From Adiantum capillus-veneris (lineage: Eukaryota; Streptophyta; Polypodiopsida; Polypodiales; Pteridaceae), in contig CM043967.1 in the NCBI GenBank assembly GCA_014529385.2, positions 128,067,182 through 128,131,181 of the forward strand: a DNA stretch of 64,000 nucleotides. Reading direction: 5' to 3'. This document shows, one piece after another, positions 10,988 to 21,262 of this stretch (the first letter of the stretch is position 1; every line of letters begins with the position of its first letter). A program made the position numbers and the translations under genes. The notes under the pieces were generated by a model that made no database searches, was not told the origin of the DNA, and saw only the letters and a list, made by a program, of their open reading frames with translations.

Positions 10988-11166
10988 GTTCACAAGGATG
11001 CTTTGAAGTCTAGCAAGCCTTCCTCAAAGGAAAGTGTAGGTCTAAAGGCTAGTTTGGCATGAATCCTTTCACTCCCTCTAGGATGGTTTTCAAGGAAGAA
11101 GAGGTCCCTTCTATAGGTAAAGAGAACCCTCAAGGGTTACACAAGAAAGAGAAGAGCCAGTGTGAA
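10988..11166. repeat. Dispersed 180-bp repeat, copy 1
   Basis: It shares long identical stretches with 19135-19314, such as AAGGATGCTTT, GGTTTTCAAGGAAGAAGAGG and GGTTACACAAGAAAGAGAAG, with scattered substitutions. The surrounding sequence is unrelated, so this is a mobile or LTR-derived fragment rather than a local duplication. Confidence 0.8.
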
Positions 11167-11214
11167 CAGGAACTGGCAAAGTTTGAAATGAGTTGTCTCT
11201 GCATGATGTGGACA

Positions 11215-11413
11215 GACTGGGGTCCATCATTTTGGTCATATCTCTTCAATCGTGGCTTTAAATAAAAAAATAGAAATAGGGGCAAAAAATTCAGCTTATA
11301 AGCTACAACTCCCATTTTATATACTTTTTCCAATTCGAATTGGAACCTTGTGTAAAAAAATTCACCAAAATATGGTATTTTTCTGGCAACAAAAGTCTTC
11401 GTCTGGTCCCCTT
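11215..11413. repeat. MITE-like repeat, copy 1
   Basis: About 200 bp. It starts GGGGTCCATCATTTTGGTC and ends CTGGTCCCC, short imperfect inverted ends. The same order of motifs appears at 60825-61010 (GGGCCCACCATTTTGGTCAT ... TTTTGGTGGTCCC). The family is inferred from two copies. Confidence 0.45.
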
Positions 11414-11620
11414 AGTATAGACTTCCACTTGATTCCAAAGGACACCTCATGCAATATAAAAGCATGACATTGCTGCTTGACAAAGGTTTGTAAGCATCCT
11501 CTTAATAATGCATTAAAATGAGTGCATCTTTGAAAACCATGCAAGCTAGTGTCCCAGTAGGATTTAATTCCTTCCTAATAGCTATTAAAAAGAAATATAA
11601 GAAAATATGAAAAATACATA

Positions 11621-11623
<3 letters not shown>

Positions 11624-11669
<46 letters not shown>
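11624..11669. repeat. AT microsatellite
   Basis: An uninterrupted (AT)n run of about 45 bases at the left edge of the fungal-type Ty3 remnant. Confidence 0.95.
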
Positions 11670-11671
<2 letters not shown>

Positions 11672-11746
11672 GATTATCCTAGGGTTACCGTATGGTATCA
11701 CGTGAGTGTACAATAGGGGGGTTTTCTAAGGCCAAATGGATAGATT

Positions 11747-12269
11747 TTACATAGGAGGGTCCCGTATGTAGGGGTTAAAACAATTTTGTTGCACGCAGGT
11801 GCGTCTCCCTATTACTACTAGTGAATCCCCCGTGAAGTAGCCATCCCTCAAAAAGTAGCCATATGCTTTCTTGCGTATCCTCCTGAATTCCTTTTTAGGC
11901 CAATCACTTTGTTTTGCTAGAGTACTCAAGTAGCTTACAATAAGAAGCCAATCACCTTCATACAGCTCTTTAAAAAAAAATTCAAGTGGATTAGTCATGC
12001 AGACATTGTTACCTTTTGACATGAGAGATAGAATAGAACTTTGTGCCCACATCATCTTCCTCATCAATCATCTGTGACTCATCTTCATACCTTGCCCTTG
12101 ATAGCATATCTGCCACTGTATTGTCTTTACCTACAATGTACTTAAACTCGGGATTTAAGGACTTAATGTAGGCAATCCACCGCAACATAGAATTTTCTGG
12201 CGTTGAGCAGCTTGTAATCATCCCAAGAAATGGTAGAAAATTTGTTTCTACACTGCTACCATACCCCAT
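11747..12269 (-). pseudogene. RNase H end and integrase N-terminus (fungal-type Ty3)
   Basis: The 12009-12269 frame has the RNase H end (LRWIAYIKSLNPEF, GKDNTVADMLSRARYEDE). The 11747-12067 frame continues with WLLIVSYLSTLAKQ and KKEFRRIRKKAYGYFLRDG, the usual lead into the integrase zinc domain. A frame change separates them and the integrase core is missing, so the element is truncated just right of the AT microsatellite. Confidence 0.7.
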
Positions 12270-12505
12270 AATTCTCTCTATATTTGTGGATAGTTTCTAT
12301 GGCGAGCACTTCGTGCCTTTGCTCCAAATCTCACCACATACATGTGTCCTTCTTTGTCCTCTTTCCCTATTGTCCCTCAAATCCCTGTAGGGCTGGTGTC
12401 TACTGTCACAATTACTTTCCTTTAACACTCGTAGTCTACCTTTCTCAAAGTTGCTGACTAGAGAAACTCCTTTAGCTTTTTCATGGCTTTTACATGTGCT
12501 TATGT

Positions 12506-13460
12506 CTATTTAAACTTTTGATTCTTTCTAAGCACTTGATAAAGAGGATCATCCACATAATGTGGAATCCAAATAACATAAAAGGCACATGCTCCCAGAA
12601 ACCTTCTAGCCTCAATGATGCTATTGCATGTTGATTTCATTCTTTGGATGGCATCTACCTTTGTTGGACAAGGTTTCCTATTATATGGTCTGCACATATG
12701 CACCACAATGAGCACTTCATTGACACCAAGCATACACTTTTTCCTTGACAAAGTAAGATTAACTTCCTCCAACCTAGATAGAATTTTATCACAGTCATTT
12801 AGATGATTTTTCACAAACTTGCAGCATCCCCTAATATCCAAAGCTTCATCTTTCCCACCTTCTTCACATACTTTGATAGGCAAATCATCAATGAAAGGCA
12901 TTGTGATTTGAGGAATAAAGTCGCGTAAGACCTTATTCATCCCATTCATCAGATGTGCAACCGAGTTGGTTACTTCCTGTGGCAAGGTACACATCCTTAC
13001 CAAACCCAAAGGTGTCCTCATGGTTGTCAAGTCTATGCTTTCAATTGCAAGAGTAAATTGATTATACCCTGAGTAGAGATCCCCCATCGAGTAGATTCCC
13101 CTCCCAGCAAACACCTCTACCAACTCATCGAAAGTCGGTGTTGTACCTACATTTCTATTGGTCACCTTGTTCATTGGTTGCATATCTTCGATGAATCATA
13201 GAGAACCATTCTTCTTCGGAACTCTGAACCACCTATTTGAGTATGAAGCACAAGAAGGCTCCAAAATCCCCATTTTGATATTTTCATTCAATAGCTCTAC
13301 TAACTTGGGTAGTTGAGCCTTTGGAATTTGAATAGGCCGCAGATTTCAAGTCACATGAGGTATTGTAAAAGTTACCATAGGAGATATAATAGAAGGATCA
13401 ACACATCCTATCTCATGTGGCTAAAATGCAAAAGCCTTACCATGCTTTGAAAGAATTTCT
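12506..13460 (-). pseudogene. Reverse transcriptase of fungal-type Ty3
   Basis: Reading from 13460 down: GKAFAF, NLRPIQIPKAQLPKL, KMGILEPSCASYSNRW, RVPKKNGSL, a stop (TGA near 13196-13198) where Arg is usual, then MQPMNKVTNRN, IYSMGDLYSGYNQF, MRTPLGLVRMCTLPQEVTNS, FIDDLPIK and ARRFLGACAFYVIW. FIDD supplies the catalytic Asp pair. A 30-residue insert after FIDDLPIK (through KILSRLEEVNLTLSRKKC) is typical of this lineage. Confidence 0.75.
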
Positions 13461-14114
13461 TTAAAGCACTTTGTCTCCTCCTATGTTAGAAACTCCGCAC
13501 AACCAGTTTGAAACTCTTGAAAAGACTTCTTTGTGAAGGTGTGCCTAATATTTTTAGGATTCCTCAAACTCGATTGCAAAGAAGCCTGCTCAATCTTTTC
13601 CCTTTTGTTGGGTGGTAAGGGTGAAGCTACTGGTTTCACCTTCTTTGCTACACTCTTGTATTTAGTCTCAACATGGACTTATGGGCCAACTGTTTGCTTA
13701 AAACATTGGTTTTCTTCAAAGGTTTCTATGACTTGATACATTTCCATAAAACACACTTCCACAACTTCATTTTCAAGATGCAAACTAGACTCCATTATAG
13801 CATCAAGATCACCCATAGTATTTACAAAAAAAACTAGCTCACAAAAACCCAAAATATTTTCAGTAGGCTCTAGCAACCCACTCAGTCATGAATATTTTTA
13901 TATATTATGTACATATTTTCTCTCACATCTCTTTAAATCTTCAAGTTTTGTAAAACATACTAATCCATTCCTTGTTACCAAGGAGCCCATTGAGAAAGTT
14001 TCACTTATTTTTAGATCAGGCGAGACCCTTTTTCTTTTTGTACCACTACAATTCCACTTTACAATGGTACTTGGCCAAAACCCATCATTTTCCAATGGTT
14101 GTGAAACTCTTTGC

Positions 14115-14560
14115 TCACCTTTGGTAGAGGATGATATCTGAGGTTGTCACAATTTCTTTCATGGTTACACAAACTGTGAGAAACTGAACAACACATTTAC
14201 TATCTTTGATTCGTATTCTGGCATATGTTGAACCATCATCCATTACCATTGTTTCCATTAAAACTCCCACAATGTAGGGTTGTCCAAGGATAAGATGATA
14301 TGATAATATATCTTGTACAAAGAAGTTTTGGTCAATTTTTACATCACCTATTGTCACGTTCACACCTGGACATGCTGCATACAATTCACCGGATGAATTG
14401 TTGTCCACTTTCACCATCCAATCATGATTTGTGTCCATCGCCACTGTTGTATCTAGGCTCTTTGACATTATGTTTTTTTATTTCTGAACCATGGTCAATC
14501 AAGGCAACAAATGATTCTTCAAGATCACATATCTTGACCAAAGTTTCTATAGTAGCCCTT
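14115..14560 (-). pseudogene. Protease of fungal-type Ty3
   Basis: ALIDHGSEI near 14500 is the aspartic-protease active site, with His where most elements have Thr/Ser. It is followed by KSLDTTVAMDTNHDW, GVNVTIGDVKIDQNFFVQD and LILGQPYI. The segment before 14468 is joined across a frame disturbance. Confidence 0.65.
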
Positions 14561-14691
14561 GCCTAGTGACTTCGTGAATAGTAGCTCCTAGGAATAGCTT
14601 CAACTTCTTCATCGTCATTTGAGAAATGCACTTGCTTCACTCTCCCACTAGATTGGTAGCATGCTACCACACCTCCATCATCCTCCTTATC

Positions 14692-15760
14692 TCACAACTG
14701 CATCCCTTGTGTCTTCAAGGTTTCACCTTCAACTTGTGGATGAGCAACCTCAGCAAGAGTTTGCCTCTTTCTCTTGATGATGTCAATGATCTCCTCATGG
14801 AAATCATGCTTTGCAGTGCCAAGGACTTCTTCTAGAGGAAACTCAATATTGCTATTCAAAATCCTATACTCCAAGAATTTCTTTAAATCTGTAACAACCT
14901 TCAATATCAGATTGTAGTTTATAAGTTGGGCCTTTTGGCTTACCTTTTGTTGGCTCTTTTTTCTTTACTCCTCCATGAGTACTTTAGGTGGAGATACTCC
15001 TTGTGCTGGGGGTGTTTGGGAAGGCATTGAGTCTCTTTTTCCCCCACATCTAGAAGATCTTTTTGATGGTCCTTCATCATCATTCTCACGTGTGCGCTTC
15101 TCTTCTACAATAGCCTCATTTTGTTGACATTTTGTAATGTAGGCATGCACTGACAATGAGTCCAGTGGATCATTCCATCTTGTTTCTAGGCATATGCAAT
15201 CACCTGATTCATGTAGAATATCTTTTTTAAGCTTTCCCTTTTAGCTAATTGCATGACATTTGGCCAAAGTCGACCATGTTGGTCACTCACCTCTTCATCA
15301 CTAAGATGCTCAATTTTCACTCCATAAGTAGCTGCCTCAACTGAAGAGGTGGCATGGTTAGTTGTCATATCTTCAACTAAGGTTTGTATTCCCCCCTTCA
15401 CAAAGTTAGTTCTCAAGGGTAGACCTGTCTCTCTTAAGTGGATTTTATCATCCTTCAAAAAGACAACATCTTTCGTCAAAGCATCACTAAACTATCACAA
15501 TCCCTTCTTACACGGTCTGTACTATCACACCAAATAAATATAATAACAAACCCTTATTTGGGCTATTGTCTTTTCCTATGAAGTGGATCTGATAGTTGGC
15601 CTTTTTCTTCAATCTTTGCAAGATTCATCTTCAAGTCACGCATTCCCTTCACAAGCTTATCTAGCCTGGACTCATCAAACTTAGGAGCTATAAAACTAGG
15701 ATTTACCATTTTGTCAAAAGTTGAGGTTGAAGGACTTGTAGTGTTTACTACCATCTTGTC
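14692..15760 (-). pseudogene. Gag C-terminal half of fungal-type Ty3
   Basis: Frames at 15563-15754, 15186-15479, 14965-15156 and 14692-14904 read in order as a broken gag: FDESRLDKLVKGMRDL; DVVFLKDDKIHLRETGLPL; a Lys/Arg/Pro linker; ILNSNIEFPLEEVLGTAK and IDIIKRKRQTL. Identification rests on order and on its position between gag N-terminus and protease. Confidence 0.55.
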
Positions 15761-15789
15761 CCTTCTTCTTTGCCGTTTGGCAAGTAGTG

Positions 15790-16848
15790 AGACAACACCT
15801 TCTACCTCATTCCAGTCGGTCTTTAGTCCTTGCTCAGCATCTTTATGTTGAGCCTACCATATATGTAGATGACCTTATTATTGTTGGTGACAATGCTATG
15901 GAGATTGACCATGTGAAGGGTCTTCTCAAACAGGAGTTTGAAATGAAAGATTTAGGCGAGTTGCGCTACTTTCTTGGCATTGAGGTGATCAGGACTCCAG
16001 AGGGTGTATGGTTATCACAGAGACAGTATGCTTTGGACATGTTGTCAAAGTATGGTATGGCTGATTGTAAGCCAATTTCTATTCCCTTGGATGTGAATGC
16101 AAAGCTGAGTGCAGAGAAGGGTGATGTTGTTGAGGATGTCAACATGTACAGGAAGATTGTGGGTAGTCTAATCTACCTGACTATCACGAGGCCGGACTTG
16201 AGGTACACAGTAGGCTTGGAGAGTCAACTCATGCAGCTTCCGAGGAAGCCACATTTGGATGGAGTACGACGCACACTTAAGTATGTGCAAGGTACTCTTG
16301 ACTACGCATTGTTCTATGCAGCAGATGCACCATTAGCATTGTATGGGTATACAGATGCAGATTGGGCAAGTAGCATTGTTGATAGAAGATCCACGAGTGG
16401 CTTCATGTTCTCTTTTGGGAGTGCTGCTGTTACTTGGAGCAGCAAAAAACAACCTACGGTTGCTTTATCGAGCACAGAGGCCGAGTACAGAGGTGCAACA
16501 GTTGCGGCGTGCGAGGTAGCTTGGCTACGCACATTACTTGAGGACTTGGGAGTGCAGGTGGACTAGCAGATTGTCATCCATTGTGACAACCTCAGCAGCA
16601 TGAAGTTGGCTAGGAACCCAATGTTCCATGCCAGGACCAAACACATAGAGGTCCATTACCACTACGTTCGAGAGCGAGTGTTGGCGGGCGACATCGACTT
16701 GGTCTACGTCAGCACAGAGGAGCAGATAGCGGATATCTTTACCAAGGCCCTCGGAGCTGATAAGCTTCGACGTTTCCGGACTATGATTGGACTTTGCGAC
16801 ATGCAGAGCTCGAGGGGGAGTGTTGAGATGTCGAGCTCTACACCTTGA
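15790..16848 (+). pseudogene. Copia RT-RNase H fragment
   Basis: The frame shows IYVDDLIIVG (catalytic YVDD), LGELRYFLGIEV, YRKIVGSLIYLTITRPDL, then RNase H: YGYTDADWA, RRSTSGFMFSFG, SSTEAEYRG, HARTKHIEVHYHY and EEQIADIFTKAL, the standard copia pol end. One in-frame TAG (16564-16566) interrupts RNase H. The frame is otherwise well preserved, so insertion is not very old. Confidence 0.9.
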
Positions 16849-17245
16849 GCTGGCATCCACTACGGGTCTTGGCTGCTTACGGCATTTACTCACTGGCGCG
16901 TTAGGTGACTGACATAGAGGATCTCTGCCAGTGATTCTACAGTTGGAATACACTTATAGTGCCAGCCTAGTACGCTTCTAGCGAGTTCACACTTAGAGAC
17001 CGCATGTACATATGTGCTACTTTTCAGCTTTAGCACTTAGTCATTTTGTACTCTCTTTTCTGTGAAGAAGAAGAAGAATCTTTCCATCTCTGTGTGCTTT
17101 GTTCTTGTCTTGTGTAGCTCTCTTTCATCCTCATTCTTTACACTTTATCTTCAAGAAGAAGCTCCAATTTGTCTTGAAACTATTTACCTGATGCTTGTAA
17201 GAAAATATATGTCTTCTCTTCATCTAGTGTGGTACTTTCTGTCCA
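16812..17245 (+). repeat. Copia polypurine tract and 3' LTR
   Basis: GAGGGGGAG (16812-16820) immediately precedes TGTTGAGATG at 16821, a typical copia PPT/LTR junction. The right end is placed at ...TGTCCA (17245) because Ty3 gag sequence resumes beyond it. There is no second LTR to confirm that boundary. Confidence 0.6.
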
Positions 17246-17254
17246 GGTGAGTTG

Positions 17255-17575
17255 TGCGTGGCACCACTCAAATTTCCTAAGTATCTCTGTTATCAATAGT
17301 CATTGCTTTGGCTTGATTAGCCATTCTAGGAATTTCATTTTGGTCACTCTCTCAGAATCCTCCATGAAATATTTCTCCTTTAAAGCTACTTTAAGTTCTT
17401 CCCATTTTCTCCCATGATCATCTTTAATTGCCCTAACATGTTTCCTAATTTCTAGAGCAACAACTAGCTCAAAGATTTAAATCATCTCACCTTCTAACAT
17501 GCGATGTAGTTCCATCTCCTTCACATATTCGCAAAAAGCACTTGGTTATATATTTGCCATTGAACTGATTCATTT
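17255..17575 (-). pseudogene. Gag N-terminus of fungal-type Ty3, right of copia
   Basis: On the minus strand MNQFNGKYITKCF starts near 17572 and AIKDDHGRKWEELKVALKEK, FMEDSERVTKMKFLEW follow after a frame change. The pattern (FxGxxxTxFL ... W..L...L) is that of a retrotransposon gag N-terminus. It shows that the copia element split this gag. Confidence 0.6.
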
Positions 17576-17648
17576 TGTTGACGAGCACTTTTATGGATTT
17601 GGTTGTTGAAATATCCCTTCTTTCAGTAGCATGTTGGTGTTGCATGAA

Positions 17649-18113
17649 CCATTAGGAAAATTTTGAACTCATTTTTGGGCCTTTTAAGAGTGCCACATCA
17701 TCAAAGTTGTACAAAAGAAAGCAATCCGGTAGACCCCTCTAAGTATTGCTTAGAACCCCATGATATGACCTATCATTGGAAAGTTCTTGAAAAATGGATT
17801 CTAAAGAGCCAAGGTCCGAAAAGTTTGGATGACTTCTATAAAAGTTATGCCATGTTTTTCAATCAACCAGGTTTTGTTACCGTTACAGTAATCTAAAATC
17901 ACCTTTTTCTAGATCTACATGAAGGCAATGTCTGATACATGCATGCTATATATCAATAGATAGCATTTGAAGAGTAGATTCTAAATATCCAACCTCCGAC
18001 AAGTTTGGATCTTATTTGCAAAAAAATTTACCGATCCCCACTTTTTGAAAGCTATGCCACGTCAACAATTCTTACAAGGCCCATTTTTGAGTCCAAACTT
18101 TTCCTAATGATTG
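17649..18113. repeat. Foldback / long-TIR element, copy 1
   Basis: Left end CATTAGGAAAATTTTGAACT then CATTTTTGGGCC; right end GGCCCATTTTTGAGTCCAAA then CTTTTCCTAATG: imperfect inverted repeats of about 45 bases or more around a 465-bp unit. The interior holds two diverged blocks of GATTCTAAA...CCGA(A/C)AAGTTTGGAT. No protein coding is seen. Confidence 0.7.
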
Positions 18114-19134
18114 CAAATTCTTGAAACATTTGCATTATTGTTGGGTCAAAATGCATAGCATGTTGCTCCACATGATCACTCATGATTATCCACAGACTCT
18201 CACCATGGAAGATTCTCTTTGTCTTCACCAAAAGTATGTCGAGAAGTTTGAGGTCTTGCCAAGAAAGCACCGGGCTTTTGGCTGTGAGAGTTTGTGAGAG
18301 AACTCCATAAATTATATGAAGGAGTTATACCATAGATGCTATGAAGTTTAGGGTTTGGAAGGAAGTGCAATCAAGGAAGCCCCACTCTTTCTCTCTAGCA
18401 CTCACACACACAAAGAAAGAACACAAAAGAGCATATAAAAAAAACAACACAAAGATAAAAACATCAAGGCTATGGTCGTATCGTATCATGGGTAATATGA
18501 AAGGGTTAGTATATGAGTTAATGGAATTCAATATCTGCGAACCAAATAGGCTAGGAATTATTATTTGGAATTGTAATTTTGTGCTTACTATAATATATAC
18601 GTTTTGTCTAGTGATTGGGATTAATTGTCTATACAAATCCTCTTGGTTCATAGCAAGATAATTACACTTACATCAAAAGAAAAGTTATAGTCTATAGGGA
18701 TAGTATGATGGGATCCGATGAAAGAAGTATTTCATATGTAGATATGAGAGAAGTGAAGAGAAGAAAAGTTTCCCTCCCAAGCCCTATTCTTGTCCGTAGG
18801 CAATAAGGATACTTTGTGGAGAGATATATATGTAGCAGAGAGAGATGTACCTTGTGCACTAGTATTTCTTCACAAGAAGGTTATTGATAGAGCATTTTTT
18901 CTTGAATGCATTGAAGAGAATCAATTAGGACACAAGAGAGATGGAGATAGGAGTAGAGGTGGAAGTAGTAGAATACATGGAGGTATAGGTTGGTCTTGGA
19001 GATGAAAAACAAAAATCAACAAAATAGAAAAGCAAAAAAAACACATCTAACTTATCAACCCTTTCAAGAGTGTTGTAAATTTGATGAAGATGGCAAGAGA
19101 TAGAAGAATTTGGCCTTAATTGATCGGAGTTTAT
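18114..19134. other. No recognisable gene
   Basis: AT-rich tract with short opposing frames (18325-18661) lacking domains. Nothing further identified. Confidence 0.4.
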
Positions 19135-19314
19135 GTCTACAAGGATGCTTTCAAGTGTAGCTAGCCTTCCTCAAAGGCAAGTGTAGGTCGAAAGGCTAAT
19201 TTGTCATGAATCCTCTCACTCCCTCTTGAATGGTTTTCAAGGAAGAAGAGGTCCCCTTCTATATATGAAGGGAACCTTCAAGGGTTACACAAGAAAGAGA
19301 AGAGCCAGTGTGAA
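19135..19314. repeat. Dispersed 180-bp repeat, copy 2
   Basis: Same orientation as 10988-11166 and about 8 kb away; differences are scattered substitutions and small indels. Confidence 0.8.
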
Positions 19315-19825
19315 ATGAGGCAGTTGAAAGAAAGAACCAATGCTTTTTGCCTCAAGTTAAAGAGGTGGAGCTATTGATACTTTTCCCATAGTATTTTCTA
19401 ACGATAAAGTAAGAATATGTTACTCTTTATATAAATAATAGGATGAGATAGAAAGCTTATTATTATACTTAGATATGGATATATACATTACAGAAAATAT
19501 ACTTATGTAACTAAAAAGTTGCAAGATAGTTCTTGTAGCATTCGTTTTCACTATATTGTATGTGTCACAGCACGACAATAGGTTGCATGATGAAGAGAAC
19601 GTGGATTGGAAACGTTTGAAATCGGAATTTTGGTGCAAATTTGTGGCTCATACAAAATTAGAGAAGGTAAAGTAGAAGTTGGAGAGTTTAAAGAAACACT
19701 TGGATGGAATTCTTTTGGATTCTAGAGGGAGTTTGAAGTCCTTTTGAGGTATCTTATCAAGATAAATGCTTCAAAAAATATTGATTTCTTGTATGAGGAT
19801 GTTCCTTAAAAAGTCAAATCATTAG

Positions 19826-20281
19826 GAAAAATTTGGACTCTCAAATGGGTCCTATGAGGACTTTGACTTTCTCCCTCTTGTCCAAAATGGACGCATCGTA
19901 ATTTTTTTACAAATGAAATCAAAACTTGTCGGACCTAAGGATGTACTCGCCAAGAGCTATCCATTGATATATAGCATGTCATCAGATTCCTTATATTCTA
20001 GAAGATTCCTTTTTTGACATGATAACTCCATCTTATCAATGGAACCTCTCCCCACATTTCAACTTCAGTGGGAAGGCCATAACTTCTACAAATTAACTCC
20101 AAATTTGTCGAAGTTTGGGAATTTAGAATCTACTATTTAATATCTTTCCAATGATATGTTGGTTGATAGGGTTTTGACAAAGCATTTATGTACTTTATCG
20201 GGTTGCCCACTTTGGACAAGAGAGGCAAAACCAAACCTCCTTATAGGGCCCCTTTGAGAGTCCAAATTTCTGAAATGTAGA
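19826..20281. repeat. Foldback / long-TIR element, copy 2
   Basis: Left end CATTAGGAAAAATTTGGACT then CTCAAATGGGTCC...CTCCCTCTTGTCCAAA; right end TTTGGACAAGAGAGGC...GGGCCCCTTTGAGAGTCCAAA. The inverted repeats span roughly 80 bases. The terminal and internal motifs match copy 1 (17649-18113), including AGTAGATTCTAAA in inverted orientation. Confidence 0.7.
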
Positions 20282-20679
20282 TGACCTTGTGACATTGTGG
20301 AAGCCATGATTTTTCTTAGAGGCAAGGAATAGTAGGTAAAGATTACCAAAGTGTGCATTACTACCCTACAAGCACTCATAAGGTTGTGATACTTTCTTAT
20401 ATTTTTACTTTTTTTGGAAGAATCTTAATAATATTAAATAGAGAACAATGACGATGTAATTGTCTAAATAGAGAGTATTGTAATGTTCCTCATATAAAAT
20501 AGTGATTAGCCATGGTAGTTGTCATGACACATATGCAAATATGGCACCAGTGTCAAAATGCATAAAAATTCATACTACATAGTGGCTAAAGTAAATGTAA
20601 ATCCAATTAGTGACCAACATGCTTGAGGATATTCCCCGTTCCTTTCCATGTCAGAACCTAACGTCTTATGTTGGACCTA

Positions 20680-20682
<3 letters not shown>

Positions 20683-20718
<36 letters not shown>

Positions 20719-20811
20719 CTTTGCATGCAATTGATCGCCCTCCCCCTCACTCACCTCCCTCAGCGCTCGCCTCCGCCATGCGATTACCTTGCTGGAGATC
20801 ACCTCACAATA

Positions 20812-20909
<98 letters not shown>

Positions 20910-21187
20910 CATGCCAGGCTATAATCATTTTAGCCTGCATGCAGACCGAGAGGCATAGCTTTGGCATGCTTTGGAGACTCTCCAACACAGCTTAGTTGGT
21001 CCCCTTACTCCTGATCGCCCGCTCCCTTCCCCAACCTAATGCTATGTTTATTCTGTGCATCACATGTGCTTTTGGGAGATACAAGTCGTGGCTGAAAAGG
21101 TTGCAAGACCAGTCACCCACCGCCTCAGATACTTTAATTGTTGGGTGGTTTGTGGAAGTCCCGCACTGAGAGTTTTCTAGAAACACG

Positions 21188-21258
<71 letters not shown>
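20683..21258. repeat. AC and two long GA microsatellites
   Basis: (AC)n at 20683-20718, (AG)n of about 93 bases at 20816-20908 and (AG)n of about 68 bases at 21191-21258. Open frames across them encode only Arg-Glu or Ser-Leu dipeptides and are not genes. Confidence 0.95.

Positions 21259-21262
<4 letters not shown>

Larger units (their letters stand above)
10874..11623. other. Gene-free tract carrying two dispersed repeats
   Basis: No gene is recognisable. The tract contains one copy of a roughly 180-bp repeat (10988-11166; partner at 19135-19314) and one copy of a diverged MITE-like repeat (11215-11413; partner near 60825-61010). Confidence 0.5.
15790..17245 (+). mobile_element. 5'-truncated Ty1/copia element inside Ty3 gag
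   Basis: Only the RT palm/thumb, RNase H and 3' LTR remain. It is flanked on both sides by gag of the minus-strand Ty3 element, so it inserted after that element. Its 5' half, 5' LTR and target duplication are absent or unrecognisable. Confidence 0.8.
11747..17575 (-). mobile_element. Decayed Ty3 element of fungal-type lineage
   Basis: On the minus strand, from 17575 down to 11747: gag N-terminus, [copia insertion], gag C-terminus, protease, RT, RNase H, start of integrase. The rest of integrase and both LTRs are not found. The protein style is unlike OTA elements or ordinary chromoviruses: ALIDHGSE protease site, FFVQD...LILGQPYI, RVPKKNGSL before RT, a FIDDLPIK catalytic box and IRKKAYGYFLRDG at the integrase start. 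I know this style mainly from Ty3 elements of basidiomycete fungi; related elements in early-diverging plants are possible. Stops and frame changes are frequent. Confidence 0.72.
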
